Assembly (NCBI RefSeq): GCF_963678635.1
Contig: NC_087062.1
Location: 87,521,845 to 87,585,844 of the forward strand
Length of the DNA stretch: 64,000 nt
Source: Symsagittifera roscoffensis
Lineage: Eukaryota; Xenacoelomorpha; Acoela; Convolutidae
Direction of reading: 5' to 3'
The position numbers and the translations under genes were made by a program. Below the pieces are notes generated by a model. That model saw only the letters and a list, made by a program, of their open reading frames with translations, did not search any database and was not told the DNA's origin. Below, in pieces: positions 22,676 to 34,800 of the stretch (its first letter is position 1; each line of letters opens with the position of its first letter).

Positions 22676-22972
22676 CTATATCGTCTGTTTGTATTTGGTG
22701 TTTATTTTGTGATTTTGCTTAGGTGATGCGCTTTCGATTGTGAATATACCATGTGAGGTGATATTATATATATCTTTTAGGTAATGATCAAATATTTGTC
22801 GTTTTAATTGTACTTCAGGGAATTCTTGTTTAGATGGGCTAATTCCTCTTTCAAATAAACTTACACTTAAGTTATGAAAAAGTTGTACTTGTCCTCGGGA
22901 GGGATCATTTAGTGGTTTTATAGAAAATGGGAGTATTGAGTTGTTGTCGAAACTTTCGTCGTATTCGATCAT
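22676..22972 (-). pseudogene. Unrecognised ORF upstream of gag (B)
   Basis: 98 codons from MIEYDESFDNNSILPFS, with PEVQLKRQIFDHYLKDIYN. Unrecognised. Together with the ORF at 21853-22290 it may be the broken remains of one leader protein, since both share orientation and lie in front of gag. Confidence 0.4.
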
Positions 22973-22999
22973 GTTTTATATTGTAAGACTTAGTGTGTA

Positions 23000-24484
23000 A
23001 CATTCAATATGTCTTATTGATTAATTCCAATTATATAGGCGTATTGGTTTGATGACTTATGACTTTTGTTTGCGTTTTCATTTTATTGATGATAGTGTTG
23101 TGGCTTCTGAGTCGGAAAAATATATTTGGTCGTCGATCGGGTTATTTTTGTTCATGGAATCTTATAATTCGTGAAATTCCTGTATTGTGTTTGTGTCTGA
23201 TTCTGAGACTGCGTTTCTTTGTTTTAAAAATCGTTTTCTGATAATTTGTTTTTGTTTTGTTATGATTGTCTTTTTTCGTGTTTGTCGTTTTGATCTTATA
23301 TATCCTATTGTTTGTCTGTGTGGTGTAATTACAAGGTCGTTTTTAAATTAAATCTTTCGTTTTTAAATTAAAAAAACTAGGAATACGATTGTTTGTTTGT
23401 TACCTAGATTATCTCTTGACATAAGGTTTAGGATGATGGATGCAATAATTGGATTAGAGATTTCCAATTTCCTAAACTGTTAGTCCTTACGCGTTTTGAG
23501 TGGTTATCTTATCTTGAGGCATAGGTTGTCGTGGTTTGACGGGTTGGAGAGAGAGTAGACTATCGATTCGTGAGAATGAGTTTTTACTTTCTCGTGACTA
23601 AGTTCTAATTTAAGATAGACTTATTTAATCTTACTTAGGGGTTGTGATTTGTGATCAAGGGTTGGAGAATAGTAAATCAATCCATAAGGTTCAGGTATAA
23701 TTAGAACGCGAGTAGATCGTTAGATACTATTTTATGACTTACTAAGTTTAAGTGTTTTAGCCTGGGTCATCTAGGAGGAAGGGAATTAAGTGAAGAATGA
23801 GTAACCGAAGTTCTTCACTGTTTATCTTAATTAAAACGATTAGTTTTTTTCAAAAATTTCTATTAGTCCTGGGTTTTTGATAAGTGTTGGGTATTGAATC
23901 GACGTTTGAGGTCGTTAGACACTTTAAAAAAGTGGGGGGGGGGGCGAACAAAATTGTTCCGTTTGATCCAAGGAAAGCCTGGATGATTGTTATACAAGTT
24001 GAGATAATTCAAGAGAAAACAAGGATAAGCCTTGATAAAATTTAATGTGAAGGTTTTAAGTGTGATGTGTTTAAAATTAAGGTTTAGGATGATGTTAGAT
24101 GTGTAACTTGCTGTTATTTTTTAGGTGATGAAGCTGGGATGAAGAATTGATACGACAGATTATTAAAATTAACGTTGATTTTTGTTTTAACTAATTTTTG
24201 TATTTTTATTCAATAAATTTTTTTATTAAAAATGTTTTATTTTATTACAGGTTTTCAAGAGGGAACGACTTGTGTTGCTTTTATCAGTCGTTATTGTATA
24301 AATAGTAGGTTTAGCACCATTAAGTGTACTGAAGGATTTCTTCAAATTTTAAGTCAGTAAATGAAAATCCAAATTTACTGCGGAAATGATTCTAAATACA
24401 TAGGTTTGTTCCGGTTTCGGTTGTACTATCATGAAATGAATCGGTAGATTTCTTCCTAAACGTAGATCGTGCTTTGTATAAATG
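23000..24484. other. 5' untranslated / LTR-proximal part of the retroelement
   Basis: No ORF of note. Contains TTAAATTAAA-type repeats near 23340 and a G10 run at 23938. A primer-binding site could not be identified with confidence. Confidence 0.4.
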
Positions 24485-24523
24485 TAAATGTTAGTCATGG
24501 AATATGTTTGGTTAGTTAAGAAT

Positions 24524-25541
24524 ATTTTATAGAATTAGAGAATTATATTTATAACCAATTATAAATTCTAGTTTAGAAATGGTTCCAATTATAAAGCTGA
24601 TTATTTTTCTCATAATTATAAGATAGACACGATAAGAAAAATTTTCGGTTAACAATCTAGATTTGACAAAACCTAAATGTACTCAAACATGTTGAAAGAA
24701 TCAAGCTTTTAATTTTTGTACTAAGTTTGCTTTATGATTCCGGAGAAAAACGTCAAGGCATAATGGCAAAAAAACTCTTTTTCGAAAGCTGAATCAAATT
24801 GAATCAATTTAAATTCAAATTGCTCAAATCTAAAACACACTCAGCCCAACTAATTAAACTTTTTACCTATATTATGCGCTTTCAGACCAAAAAATAATCA
24901 GAAAACATGCATCCGAAAAAAAACCAAAAATTTAAACTTGATTTTGTTTCGAATTTTTTTCGTTCAACAGAAAAACTTAGCGCGTATAGAAATCAATTTT
25001 TCCAGGTTTTATTTTCTTCGAAAGGTAAAACCAAGAGTTTAAAAAAACTATAAAGAAGATACTGAAATAAAATAACTAGGCAAATAAGCTGACAAAATTG
25101 GGACGAAATCGAAAAAGCAGGCTTTTCTATAAAAGAAACTTTCAGCGGTAGGCCCAGTATGAGAAAAAAACTTGGGAAAAACCTAAATCATGACACAGGG
25201 GGTCAAACCATACAAACTTTTATCTGATATTGCGCTATTCTGCTACGCTACAACTTCCTTGTTTTTTTAATCGATTTTAAGTCACGTTTTTCATTCTGAA
25301 AAAAAAGTAATTTAGCACCTAATTAAAGTAATTATTACGTGATAATGGGCACGCACACATTCTTATTGCTACGCCTCCGAGAAAAAACCTTGCGGAGTTA
25401 ACTGAAGTTGGGACATTTCGAAACCTCAAGCTACAAAAACTGTTTACAAAATTATAATTTTCGGAACTATTTACATTGTACAATGATCAGTTTTACGCCT
25501 TATTATTTACAAAGTTTATCATTCGCCTCTTTTCTGAAATC
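24524..25541. other. Intergenic region 3' of CFAP47
   Basis: AT-rich, with no exon or repeat recognised. The 3' UTR and cleavage site of CFAP47 should lie at its right end. Confidence 0.5.
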
Positions 25542-25547
25542 TTTATT
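25542..25547 (-). terminator. CFAP47 polyadenylation signal overlapping the stop
   Basis: On the minus strand the CFAP47 stop codon TAA is followed at once by TAAAG, so the stop itself forms part of AATAAA. If used, the 3' UTR would be only a few tens of bases. Confidence 0.65.
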
Positions 25548-25869
25548 ACAGTAAGTTGAGTCCCTTCGTGGGTTTGTTGGACGGAGCCGCGGCTGCTAAC
25601 TGAGTGTATGTAGTTTGGGTCCTTCGCGGAACTACATTCCTCCCTTTTAAGGGACTGCTGACTGCAGTCGTGTCCAGTCGTAAGTTTTCCCGGATGAAGT
25701 TGCGGTAGCGACTGTTTCCCATCGGGTCACCCTGCTCCCCCTGGTAGATTGTCGTGGCGTGCGGAAGGGGGAGGGGCTGGGGTATCGAGGAGTGGGTGGT
25801 TTGGGGCTGAGGGGGGTTGTACTCCGGGATGGTTCCAATGACTTCGAACGACCAGTGCTTCAGTTTAGT
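25546..25869 (-). CDS. CFAP47: CFAP47 exon dd (C-terminus and stop)
   Basis: 107 codons plus stop: TKLKHWSFEVIGTIPEYNPP, a Pro/Gln/Ser-rich stretch, NSRYRNFIRENLRLDTTAV, SSPLKGR and the end KGLNLL. The family C-terminus has the same order: strand, Pro-rich link, RNF.RENL helix. A double stop TAATAA follows. Confidence 0.94.
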   Translation of the reverse strand, partial: TKLKHWSFEVIGTIPEYNPPQPQTTHSSIPQPLPLPHATTIYQGEQGDPMGNSRYRNFIRENLRLDTTAVSSPLKGRNVVPRRTQTTYTQLAAAAPSNKPTKGLNLL

Positions 25870-28800
25870 CTGAAACAGTTAAAGTGCACAGTTAGTTTTC
25901 TAAGCCAATGAGGCAAAGAACTATTCAAGTAAAAAATACGAAAAGAAAAGTACGGGCTTTTTCACTGGAAGAAAAAATATCGAAAAAATTTTTTAAAAAA
26001 AATCATTTCATACAGACAAACTGCCGTTCAACTAAGTGGCCCTTTAACTGCCGGCAAATCATAAATGCAGCTGAATATCTGCGTAAACTAGAAAATTTTT
26101 TGTAAGAATATAATTCATGTTCAACAAACTCAGAGGGAATCACCGACGGGAAAAGAACAGAACAGGATCTAAGATCTTCTTCAAATAAAAAAAACAACTT
26201 ATGAGCTTCCAAAAAACTTTCGTAAACTTTTTTTCAACATTTAGTTTTGTGTTATTGGGTATAATTCGGGGGTTAAAATACCCAAGCAATTCCCACCTGT
26301 ATGACCAGTGTAGCCTTGTATGTCTTTCCATAGGTGCTTGGCCGGAAACTGACTGTGACCTCAGTTGACCCCGCCTGCAGCCCACTGCTGTGTTCTCCGG
26401 CTGAGTTGGGGTCGCTAGCGTTCATCTGACCGAATGTAGGGTGCACTTTGAAGGCACTGACATCCGAATTGTTCGTGGCGAAGAAGGCCTTGAAGCTCTC
26501 GGGTCGACTTGGAAAACAAGTAATTCTAATCAACTCGTCTAATTATATTATCAGAGTCTGCAACCTCATACCCCCATAAAAGTCCAAATCTTTGAAAATT
26601 CCAATTCTCTGATATTCCAATTCTCTGAAAATTCCAATTCTCTGAAACTTCGTTTACAGCGCATCAATAGTTGACAAAATAGAGTTTTTGGTAAGCTATG
26701 GCTATATGTCACCGCCTTTCAATCAAAAGGTCAGCAGTTCGAGGCTCAAGGTGATCTGCGATAGTTTCTTATGGGCCAGGCATCGTAGTCCAAACAAGAA
26801 AAAACACTAAACTAATAGCATGTAATTTTAAAACCACCGAAACAACAGATGTTCTTTCTCTCGTGGATAGGTCGTAATAACATCAAAACTCATTGGTTCT
26901 ATTTCTGAAAAGCTAACAAAACTTCACGAAAAGACTAAATGTGTTCTTTAGTTACCTGGAGTGGCTGTTGTGGATGTGTATGGTCTTCTGGGCGACCTTG
27001 TTCAACCCCAGTGCCCTGATGACGATAGTGTCATCGGAGGGGGGCTCCGTGGCCCTCAGGTGGAGGGGGAACTTCCACACTCCCCCGGTGGCAGAGGAGA
27101 CTTCCAGGAACACTATGTCTCTGAAACACGCAACACAATGCAAAAACATCATGAACATCATTTTTGTTCCCACAAAAAAAAATTGGAAATAAATATTTTT
27201 TATTTGTTTAAGAAATAGTTTTTTTTGCAGCCAATATATTTTGACTAAGTCCAAATTTTACATAATACATGTATTAAACCGTTTTGCGGTGGTTGTTATA
27301 GTTTGTTTTTAGTACAGGTGTTTAACAATTTCTCAATACTAATTGATTTTTTTAAAATCATATTTAGATGCTGGTCATATACAAAACAGTCTTTTAAAAA
27401 TCAGTCCAGTACTTCAAAAAAAAATCTAGAAAAAAACAGTCTCATACAAAACAGTCCAAAGCCATTTGAATTTTTTGTTTCGGCGCGAATAGAAATGATA
27501 CACGCTATGAACTATCAAACATGAGCGTACCTGAAGATGATAGAACCAAAAATCGAACAATAAATCAGATCAAAATCAACAGCCATAGTGGTTAAAGCAT
27601 AAGACTCAAACTCTAGAGATCATAGGATCGAAACACCGGTGGCACAGAAATTTTCCAACTTTCCGAAAAAAGTTGACATTTGGGTAAATACGAAATGGGT
27701 ATATGTCGGGTACACAAAATGGGCTCAAACTTAGCAACCCAAGTTAAAATCGGGTAAATACGAAACGGGTATATCTCGAGTGCAAAAAATGGGCTCACAC
27801 TTAGCAACCTGTATATTTTTGACTGGATTCAACAGAGCCAATTTTTAAATTCTGTTAAATTGTATGTTTCGCAGATTATTGCTTTTAATGAATGGACGCT
27901 GCTGTTTTCTAGGTAGTTCTGCATTCGCTGCTATACTAGCAATTATCATCCAGATTAAACAGAACCAGAAAAAAAAATTTAAACCGAGCAAATATTTCTT
28001 ATCAATTCGTGGAACAGTAATCATTTTTTATCAAGGGACTGTTTTTCAGACGACTCTTTTTGGACAACTTTTGGGACTCTTTTGTATGGGACTGTTTTCT
28101 GGACTCTGACATGATTTTTTGGACAGTTTTGTACAGGAAGGTTTTGTGTTGGACTGTTTTGTATCGACACGCATTTCAGATCATTTTTTCTGGAGTTACT
28201 ACTCGGTTCAGTAGCGCATAAAGTTATGCATTATTTTTCGAAAAAAAACTCTTTAGCATCGAATGGAACAATATATACCTGAAAATTGCTTTCTGCCTCA
28301 CTGTCGGAGCAATTTTATAACATCTTTCTTGAACCAAATTTTTAAAATTTATATTTAAGCCCCTCTGCAGGCAATGAAGTAGTCGAAAAAAGTCAGTATC
28401 AAATACCACATTCAAGTTTTTCTGTCATGATTCAAATTTCATTACGCGGAGGCGAATCTGAAATTCACACCATTTGCAAAACAACAAGTATAAGTTAAAA
28501 TCAGCTTGATGCTCAAAAATATTAGCAAAAAAGATTTCCAAGGATGTTAGAACATTGAAGAAAAGACTAACTGGAGTCGACAAGCATGAGCTCAAATCGT
28601 CATAAAAAAACAAAATCGAACTTCTTTATTTGTACATACACTTATTATACTTCTAGATACAGCCTTTACAAGTATTTACCAGCAGAAAAACAGGTTAAAC
28701 ATTTTCACTTTTAGATCTGACGACATTTTGTCCCCGACAAAAAGTGGAGTCACACAGTATATAACCTAGTCAACATACATTTGCAAAAAAAGCCAGAGAG

Positions 28801-31800
28801 CAAGAAAACCGAACAAAATGACTGATAATTTTGACCCAATCTGAAAAAAGTATCTGACTTCAAAATTCTGAGGAAACTGGATCATTGGGTAATATTTTCA
28901 AGCCCGCTGGAAAATCAGAAAATTGAAATCCACCTTCGAAGCTAAAAATTATGCAGTTTTTTTTCGCGAAATTTATAATTTTGATATTGGAAAATAAAAA
29001 TTGCTTTCTTTAAGCAAATAAAATTCAATTCGACTCAAAAAAAAATTAAAACAAATTTGAGCAAAACAATTTCTAAAAGAAAAAAAATCACAACCACAAG
29101 ACTTGAAAAATAGCCATCAGGCAGTAGGAAAAGGGTCAATGAACAAAAGGAAAATTTCGAACTTCAAAGTAAAAAATATATATGTTCAACCCTTCTTGAA
29201 ATTTATGATAAACTTATGACCGACCGTCTTCTGATAAAATTAACTTAATTTGAGAAAACAGGCTTAATAGGGAAAACTTTTATTCCGCTGGAAAATCAAA
29301 AAATCTAAAAAAACAAATTTCAATTCGAAACCAGAAGTTGTTTACGCTTTGTTGCGCCATTTCTATGCTTGTGTTTGGAGAGTACAATTTACCTAAATTT
29401 CAGCAGATGAATTTAAATTGAACCCAAAAAAGGTATATAAATTAAGTTAATTCATAAATGCATTAGTATGCACAGAAGTTTTTACGTATGAATATATTAG
29501 TGTGTATTAATGCATCTATGGATCTGTAGTTAATAAAGCATTTTGAGACTTTTTCTGAAAACGAAACACAAAAAAAATCACCAATACTTATATAAGAGTC
29601 TTCACTACATTTATCGACTCTTAATAAGTGTCTTGACTTCGTTCGTTGACACTCAAAAAGTTCATGTAAATAATGAAATTACTTTCATGCGGTAAATAAA
29701 TCATTAGTAATGGTTTTGGCTTGGTTTTTTTTCTGCTCAACTTGTTGTAAAAATAACCTTTTGAGGCAAAAAACAACCACGCAAATCAACCAACCATTGT
29801 TATTGTTCCGAACATTGAAAATGGGGAAAAACTTTATAATCGGCTGTGTTTTTACTTTTTTTCCACGGAAAATCATGTATCACAAAAATCATCGGAATGG
29901 GTCGAGTGACATAATATATTAAAGCTCTTTCAGTCAAGATTGATTAACATTTTAAAAAATTGTCCATGAGTCAGGAAAAACTGGTTTGAAATTTTTGATA
30001 TTTAATCTATTTTCGAGCAAAAAAAGCAAAGCAAGCAGTAGCTTATTTTCTAATTGAAGTCGTGAAAACTTCGTTTTAATTGAATAAATTTAATTGTTGG
30101 AGTTTTTTAACGCCATTTTGGAAATCAAAAATTCAAAAAACCATTAGATTTTTAAAATTTGTTAATGATCTTTGTTTGGTTTTCCAGTAGCTTTTCTACA
30201 AAAATTGTTGTCCAGTTTGCCTGATTTACTATTAATGTCGAACATGCGAAAGTTTTAGCTGTTGGTTCAGACCTTTCATCACACCACGAACAAAAAACAA
30301 CTAGTTCGAAAAAAATAGTATTTTTTAAGACTATGGTCGGAACATTCTGTGCTACTTGACAGTAACCGGCTATCCTTGTTTCTAACTGCTTTTCTCTGCA
30401 CTTACTTTTTCATTTAAAAAACCAAAACTCATCGTGCTGCAAGTCGATTTCTTCATTTGGCGTAGTATTTAAAAGTCGAATAATTTAGTTTTCATTCTCT
30501 CCCGTTTGATTTTGTGTAAAAAAACACGAAGAAAAAGACTGAGCGCATTATTCCATTAATGTTGAAAAACTTAATGAAATGTTAAAATATGTTTCCAGAG
30601 GCACATCTAGTACTTTCTCGAATAACGCATCTCATCTCAAAAAAGACTCAATGGACAAATACAAAATACAACTCAGCGCCGCTAAAAAATTTAAAATCGA
30701 GCAAATTATGACGTTTTTTGACACTTTTTAACTTGCCCTCCACCCCCCTCCTCACATAAAAAATAGGCGATGAGAGTGTTAAACTCCTGAAAGAGTAATG
30801 TAGTACCACCACCCTCCCCAGCTTATTTTTTCCCCGGGTTGTGTTGTGTTTCTAAGTTACTGAAAGAAAAGTTGTGTCTAAGTTATTGTATGGGTTTGAT
30901 AAATTTAACTTAAAGGTTGGTCCACCTTAATGCGACCCTGAAAAAAGGTTTCTAAGTTAACGGAAACAACAGTTGTATCCAACTAACTGTATGGGTTTGT
31001 GTGGGGTGAATATGGCGTTGAATATGAGTTTGGCGTGGCCACTCTGTCTGTCCCTGTCTCTCTTCAGCAGACTCACGGCCACCGTCTTCTCCAGCTGCCG
31101 TCTGCTCTCGTCACTCCCAAACACCAGCTGGTACGACAACTCACGCGCCACACAGTTGCCTATATGGCACAAATCAACATCCATCAACTCAATACTCCAC
31201 CCCTATATGACCTTTGCTTGAGAGGATATTAAATCTGGTCTATTTAGTGGAAGACGTTCAATTGATCCCCAAATCAACCCATATATGCACCTGAACATTA
31301 AATCAAACTCACTTTCAGAAAGCAGCACTCCTCCCCCTGGACTGGTGATGTGTGGGGTGGCCGGTTGGGATCCAGGGGCGGAATATCTAGCGCGGTCGCT
31401 GTTGCCCCCCTCTAGGCCAGATGCTGCAGAAGCAGACTGTTTGTTCCTGGAAGCAGACGACCCCCCTGTGCCGATCACTCCTGTGAGAATCACTTCAACT
31501 CTCTCCTCCACTCGGCTGCGCGCCTGAATAAATATGAACAAAAAAGAATTGACCCTTTCTTCCCCCTTCCCCACCAAAAAAAATTAGAAAAAAACCGCAT
31601 GTTATTCTCAATTTAGGTAACAGCAGCGGTTCCCCATTAAGGGCTGAATAGCTCGTATGGTCGTCCTTCTTCTCGTGGATAAGTCTTCTTAGCTGACCCA
31701 GAAGTGAACATCTGTTTCATGACGTAAACAGCAGTTTTACGGGAGGTTATTTTATAGATTTCTACAATGTCATGTTATAGTGAAACTGTCAAAAAATTCA

Positions 31801-34800
31801 TTTTGCACCACAAGAAAATCTGCGGGGATTAGGCCAAAAATTATTTTCTACGAATGTTTTTTTTCGATTATATGAATCTTATGTTTTTGGTAAGAACTTT
31901 AAATCTCTCAAATCATGTATTTTTGCCAATTGAGTCAAGTATAAAAGAGTCGCGCTTAGACCATTTTTAGGGATTATCGAAATTAAACCAAAAATAGCGC
32001 ACTTTAGGTGGTCAGGGGCTCGAAACTCCCATCTATTCCCTAAATCACATTCCTGCTAATTATAGATGCAGAACAGTTTTAGGGTTGATCGTCCAAAACT
32101 TGATGTCGTAAATCAGGGTACCAACAGAAAGGATGACGTAGGAGTCAATTTTAAGACTCGTCCTTTTTCTGCAAAATTCCTAGATCAGCCTCTGCTACTA
32201 CTAATATGCCAACACAAATATACTAACACAAAAAAAAACGATGAATACTATGAATATTACTATGTCAACGATGAATATTGACGTGATTACCTCGCACTCA
32301 ATGATCAAAGGTGCTTCTTCCTCGTCCATAGTGGATTGGGGCACACCTTTGACTGGGAACACCCATCTGATCTGACTCCTTCCCTCCCCCTCTCCTTCTG
32401 TCTGTTCCCGAAGGGGATCCAGTTCCCAACTATCTCCGTCCTCTCTTCGGATCGCCACTGCACATACACACTCACTCGGCTCCATCTGGTCAGGAGCATA
32501 GCTGCATTAAACAATAGACAAATTAGATACGTCAAAAACAATTGGGCTCTTTTCCAGTTTTCCACTCCCTCGCAAAATCACAAAATAAAACTTCTTATTC
32601 AAAAATTATTGTTAACGCAAGTTATGTGAAAAAATGTTCAAACCAGTTAATTTGTTTCGCAAAAAAGGCACATTTTACATCAAAAAATTATTAATGCTTT
32701 TCGAGATTCTACTATCGAGAAGATTGTACTAATCAATGGTTTCAAAACTTGAAAATTAAATTCCGGTCTGAACGAAAAATATTCCTAATTAAAAACATTA
32801 ACATTCAAACTGGGTGTTTATCAGACACTTATTCACATCGGTCGTGAACTCCATGCAGTGCCCCTTGAGCACCCAAAGGGCCTCTCTTTAGTACTATTTA
32901 ACTATTTCTATGGGGGGTATTTTTTCAGACAGACATCCAGTAGCGTTTTGAAGGAGGGAAGGACGCCTGTCTCTTCCCTAGAAAATCAGGACGCCTTCAA
33001 ACCCCTCACCGCCCATAGATTGCTCCCTTCAGAACTATTGTAAGACATCCGTTTTTAGCATATCAATCCTAAAAATCCGTCCAACCGATCCTAAAAAAAG
33101 CTCGGAAAAACAGTTTGGTCGACTTCAAAAGCAACAAAAAATCTAGATTGTACAACAATATCCAGAAAAAAAACGAAAAAAGTGCCTAAATGAAAATTCA
33201 ATTTCCTGAATAACATTTAGAACATGAAGATTTAGCAGAACAAATAAAAAAAGATATATATATTTTTTTGATTTTCCAACTTCAGGAGAACGAAATACAT
33301 CATGTCAAATTATATTAAATTGAAAAATTTTTTACACAGAGGCGAAGTTGCACTTCACATGCACAAGCTAAAATATGACCGACAACGCTACTGGGGAAAA
33401 CTGAATGAATAAAACTTTGATTCTACAAAATTGCAACAAAGTCACGCACGCAAAATATGAGTCTACATAATTGCTAAGTGACGCAAGCCAATTATGACGA
33501 ATTAGCAGTACCAGTCAATTTGAAAAAACATTACTAAGACACAAGACTCAATTTTGAAGCGGGCGCATTTTAATTTGTATATAAAAAACTTCATTAGAAA
33601 CATCCGACCCTGCCCAGGTTCGAACCCTCTTACTTTGTTGCGGGTCTGCTTCCCTAACTCTACGCTAGAGATTCTTGATAACTTAAAGCTAAAATGTGTT
33701 TTTTAATAAAATAGTCTGTGCTAATATCCTTATCATTGGCTGTACTCAATAGCTGGTTATTGATCGAAATGAACACTTTCAAAACGAACGCACTTTGACG
33801 CTACAATATTTGTGTCGCAACAAAAACTACGACTTAGGTTGTAAAAAAAAGAGAATTCTTACTATAACACAAGCTTTGCTTGTGTAATTAAAGTAATTAA
33901 AATCATTTATAGAACAAATCAAAGCTTCAAAAAACAATAGACAAATTAAATTCGTCAAAACAATTGGGCTCTTTTCCAGTTTCCCACTCCCTTGCAAAAT
34001 CAGAAAACAAACTTCTTATTCGAAAATTATGGTTAACGCAAGGTATGTGAAAAAAGGTTGTTCAAACCAGTCAATTTGTTTGGCACAACAACCAAATTTT
34101 AAATCAAAAAATAATCAATGCTTTTCGAGATTCTACCATCGAGAAGGTTGTACTAATCAATTGTTTCAAACCTTGAAAGATAAATTCCGGTCTGAACAAA
34201 AAATGTTTCTAATTGAATACTTTCAAACTGGGTGCTTATCAGAAACTTATTCACATCGGTCGTGAACTCCAGGAGTCTCTCTTTGGTATTATTTTACTAT
34301 TTCTATGGGGGGTAATTTTCAGACAGACATCCAGTACGGATTTTAAGCAGGGAAGGACGCCTGCCTCTTCCCTAACTGATTCAAACCCCTCGCCGCCCAT
34401 AGGGTTCTCCCTTCAGAACTATTGTAAGACATCCGTTTTCGGCCAATCAATCCTAAAATTTCGTCCAACCGATCCTAAAATGAAGCTCGGAAAAACAGTT
34501 TGGTCGAAAAAAAACAACAAAAACTCTAGATTTTACAATTATCTTCAGACAAAAAAAATAAATGAAAGACTAGATGAAAATTCATTTTCCTGAATAACAA
34601 TTAGTACACGAAGATTTAGCAGAACAAGGAAAAAAGGATATTATAATTTTTTGATTTTTCCAACTTCAGGAGTACGAAATACATCATGTCAAGTTAATTT
34701 AAATTGAAAAATTTTTTACACAGAGGCGAAGTTGCACTTCGCATGCACAAGCTAAAATATGACCGATAACGCTACTGGGGAAAACTGAATGAATAAAATT

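Larger units (their letters stand above)
14912..24523 (-). mobile_element. Decayed LTR retroelement with gag, pol and extra 5' ORFs
   Basis: Read on the minus strand, two ORFs (22676-22972 and 21853-22290) precede gag (20395-21368), an Asn/Arg-rich tail, protease (18985-19524), RT with intact YLDD (17.8 kb), RNase H (17.1-17.4 kb) and integrase (15.88-16.63 kb). Order and motifs are Ty3/gypsy-like. Frames change several times and stops interrupt pol, so the element is inactive. It lies tail-first against the tandem array. Limits are set from a 39-base repeat at both ends and are uncertain. Confidence 0.75.
27121..30987. other. Long CFAP47 intron (3.9 kb)
   Basis: No coding sequence seen. Contains a tRNA-like segment (27585-27645), a tandem of GGACTGTTTTGTATGG-type phrases near 28030-28170, and repeat segments at 29150-29640 and 29795-29945 that recur in other introns of the gene. 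Confidence 0.6.

Noticed and set aside
31285-31527. 80-codon + strand ORF and neighbours at 30973-31232
   Set aside because: Antisense shadows of CFAP47 exons z and aa.
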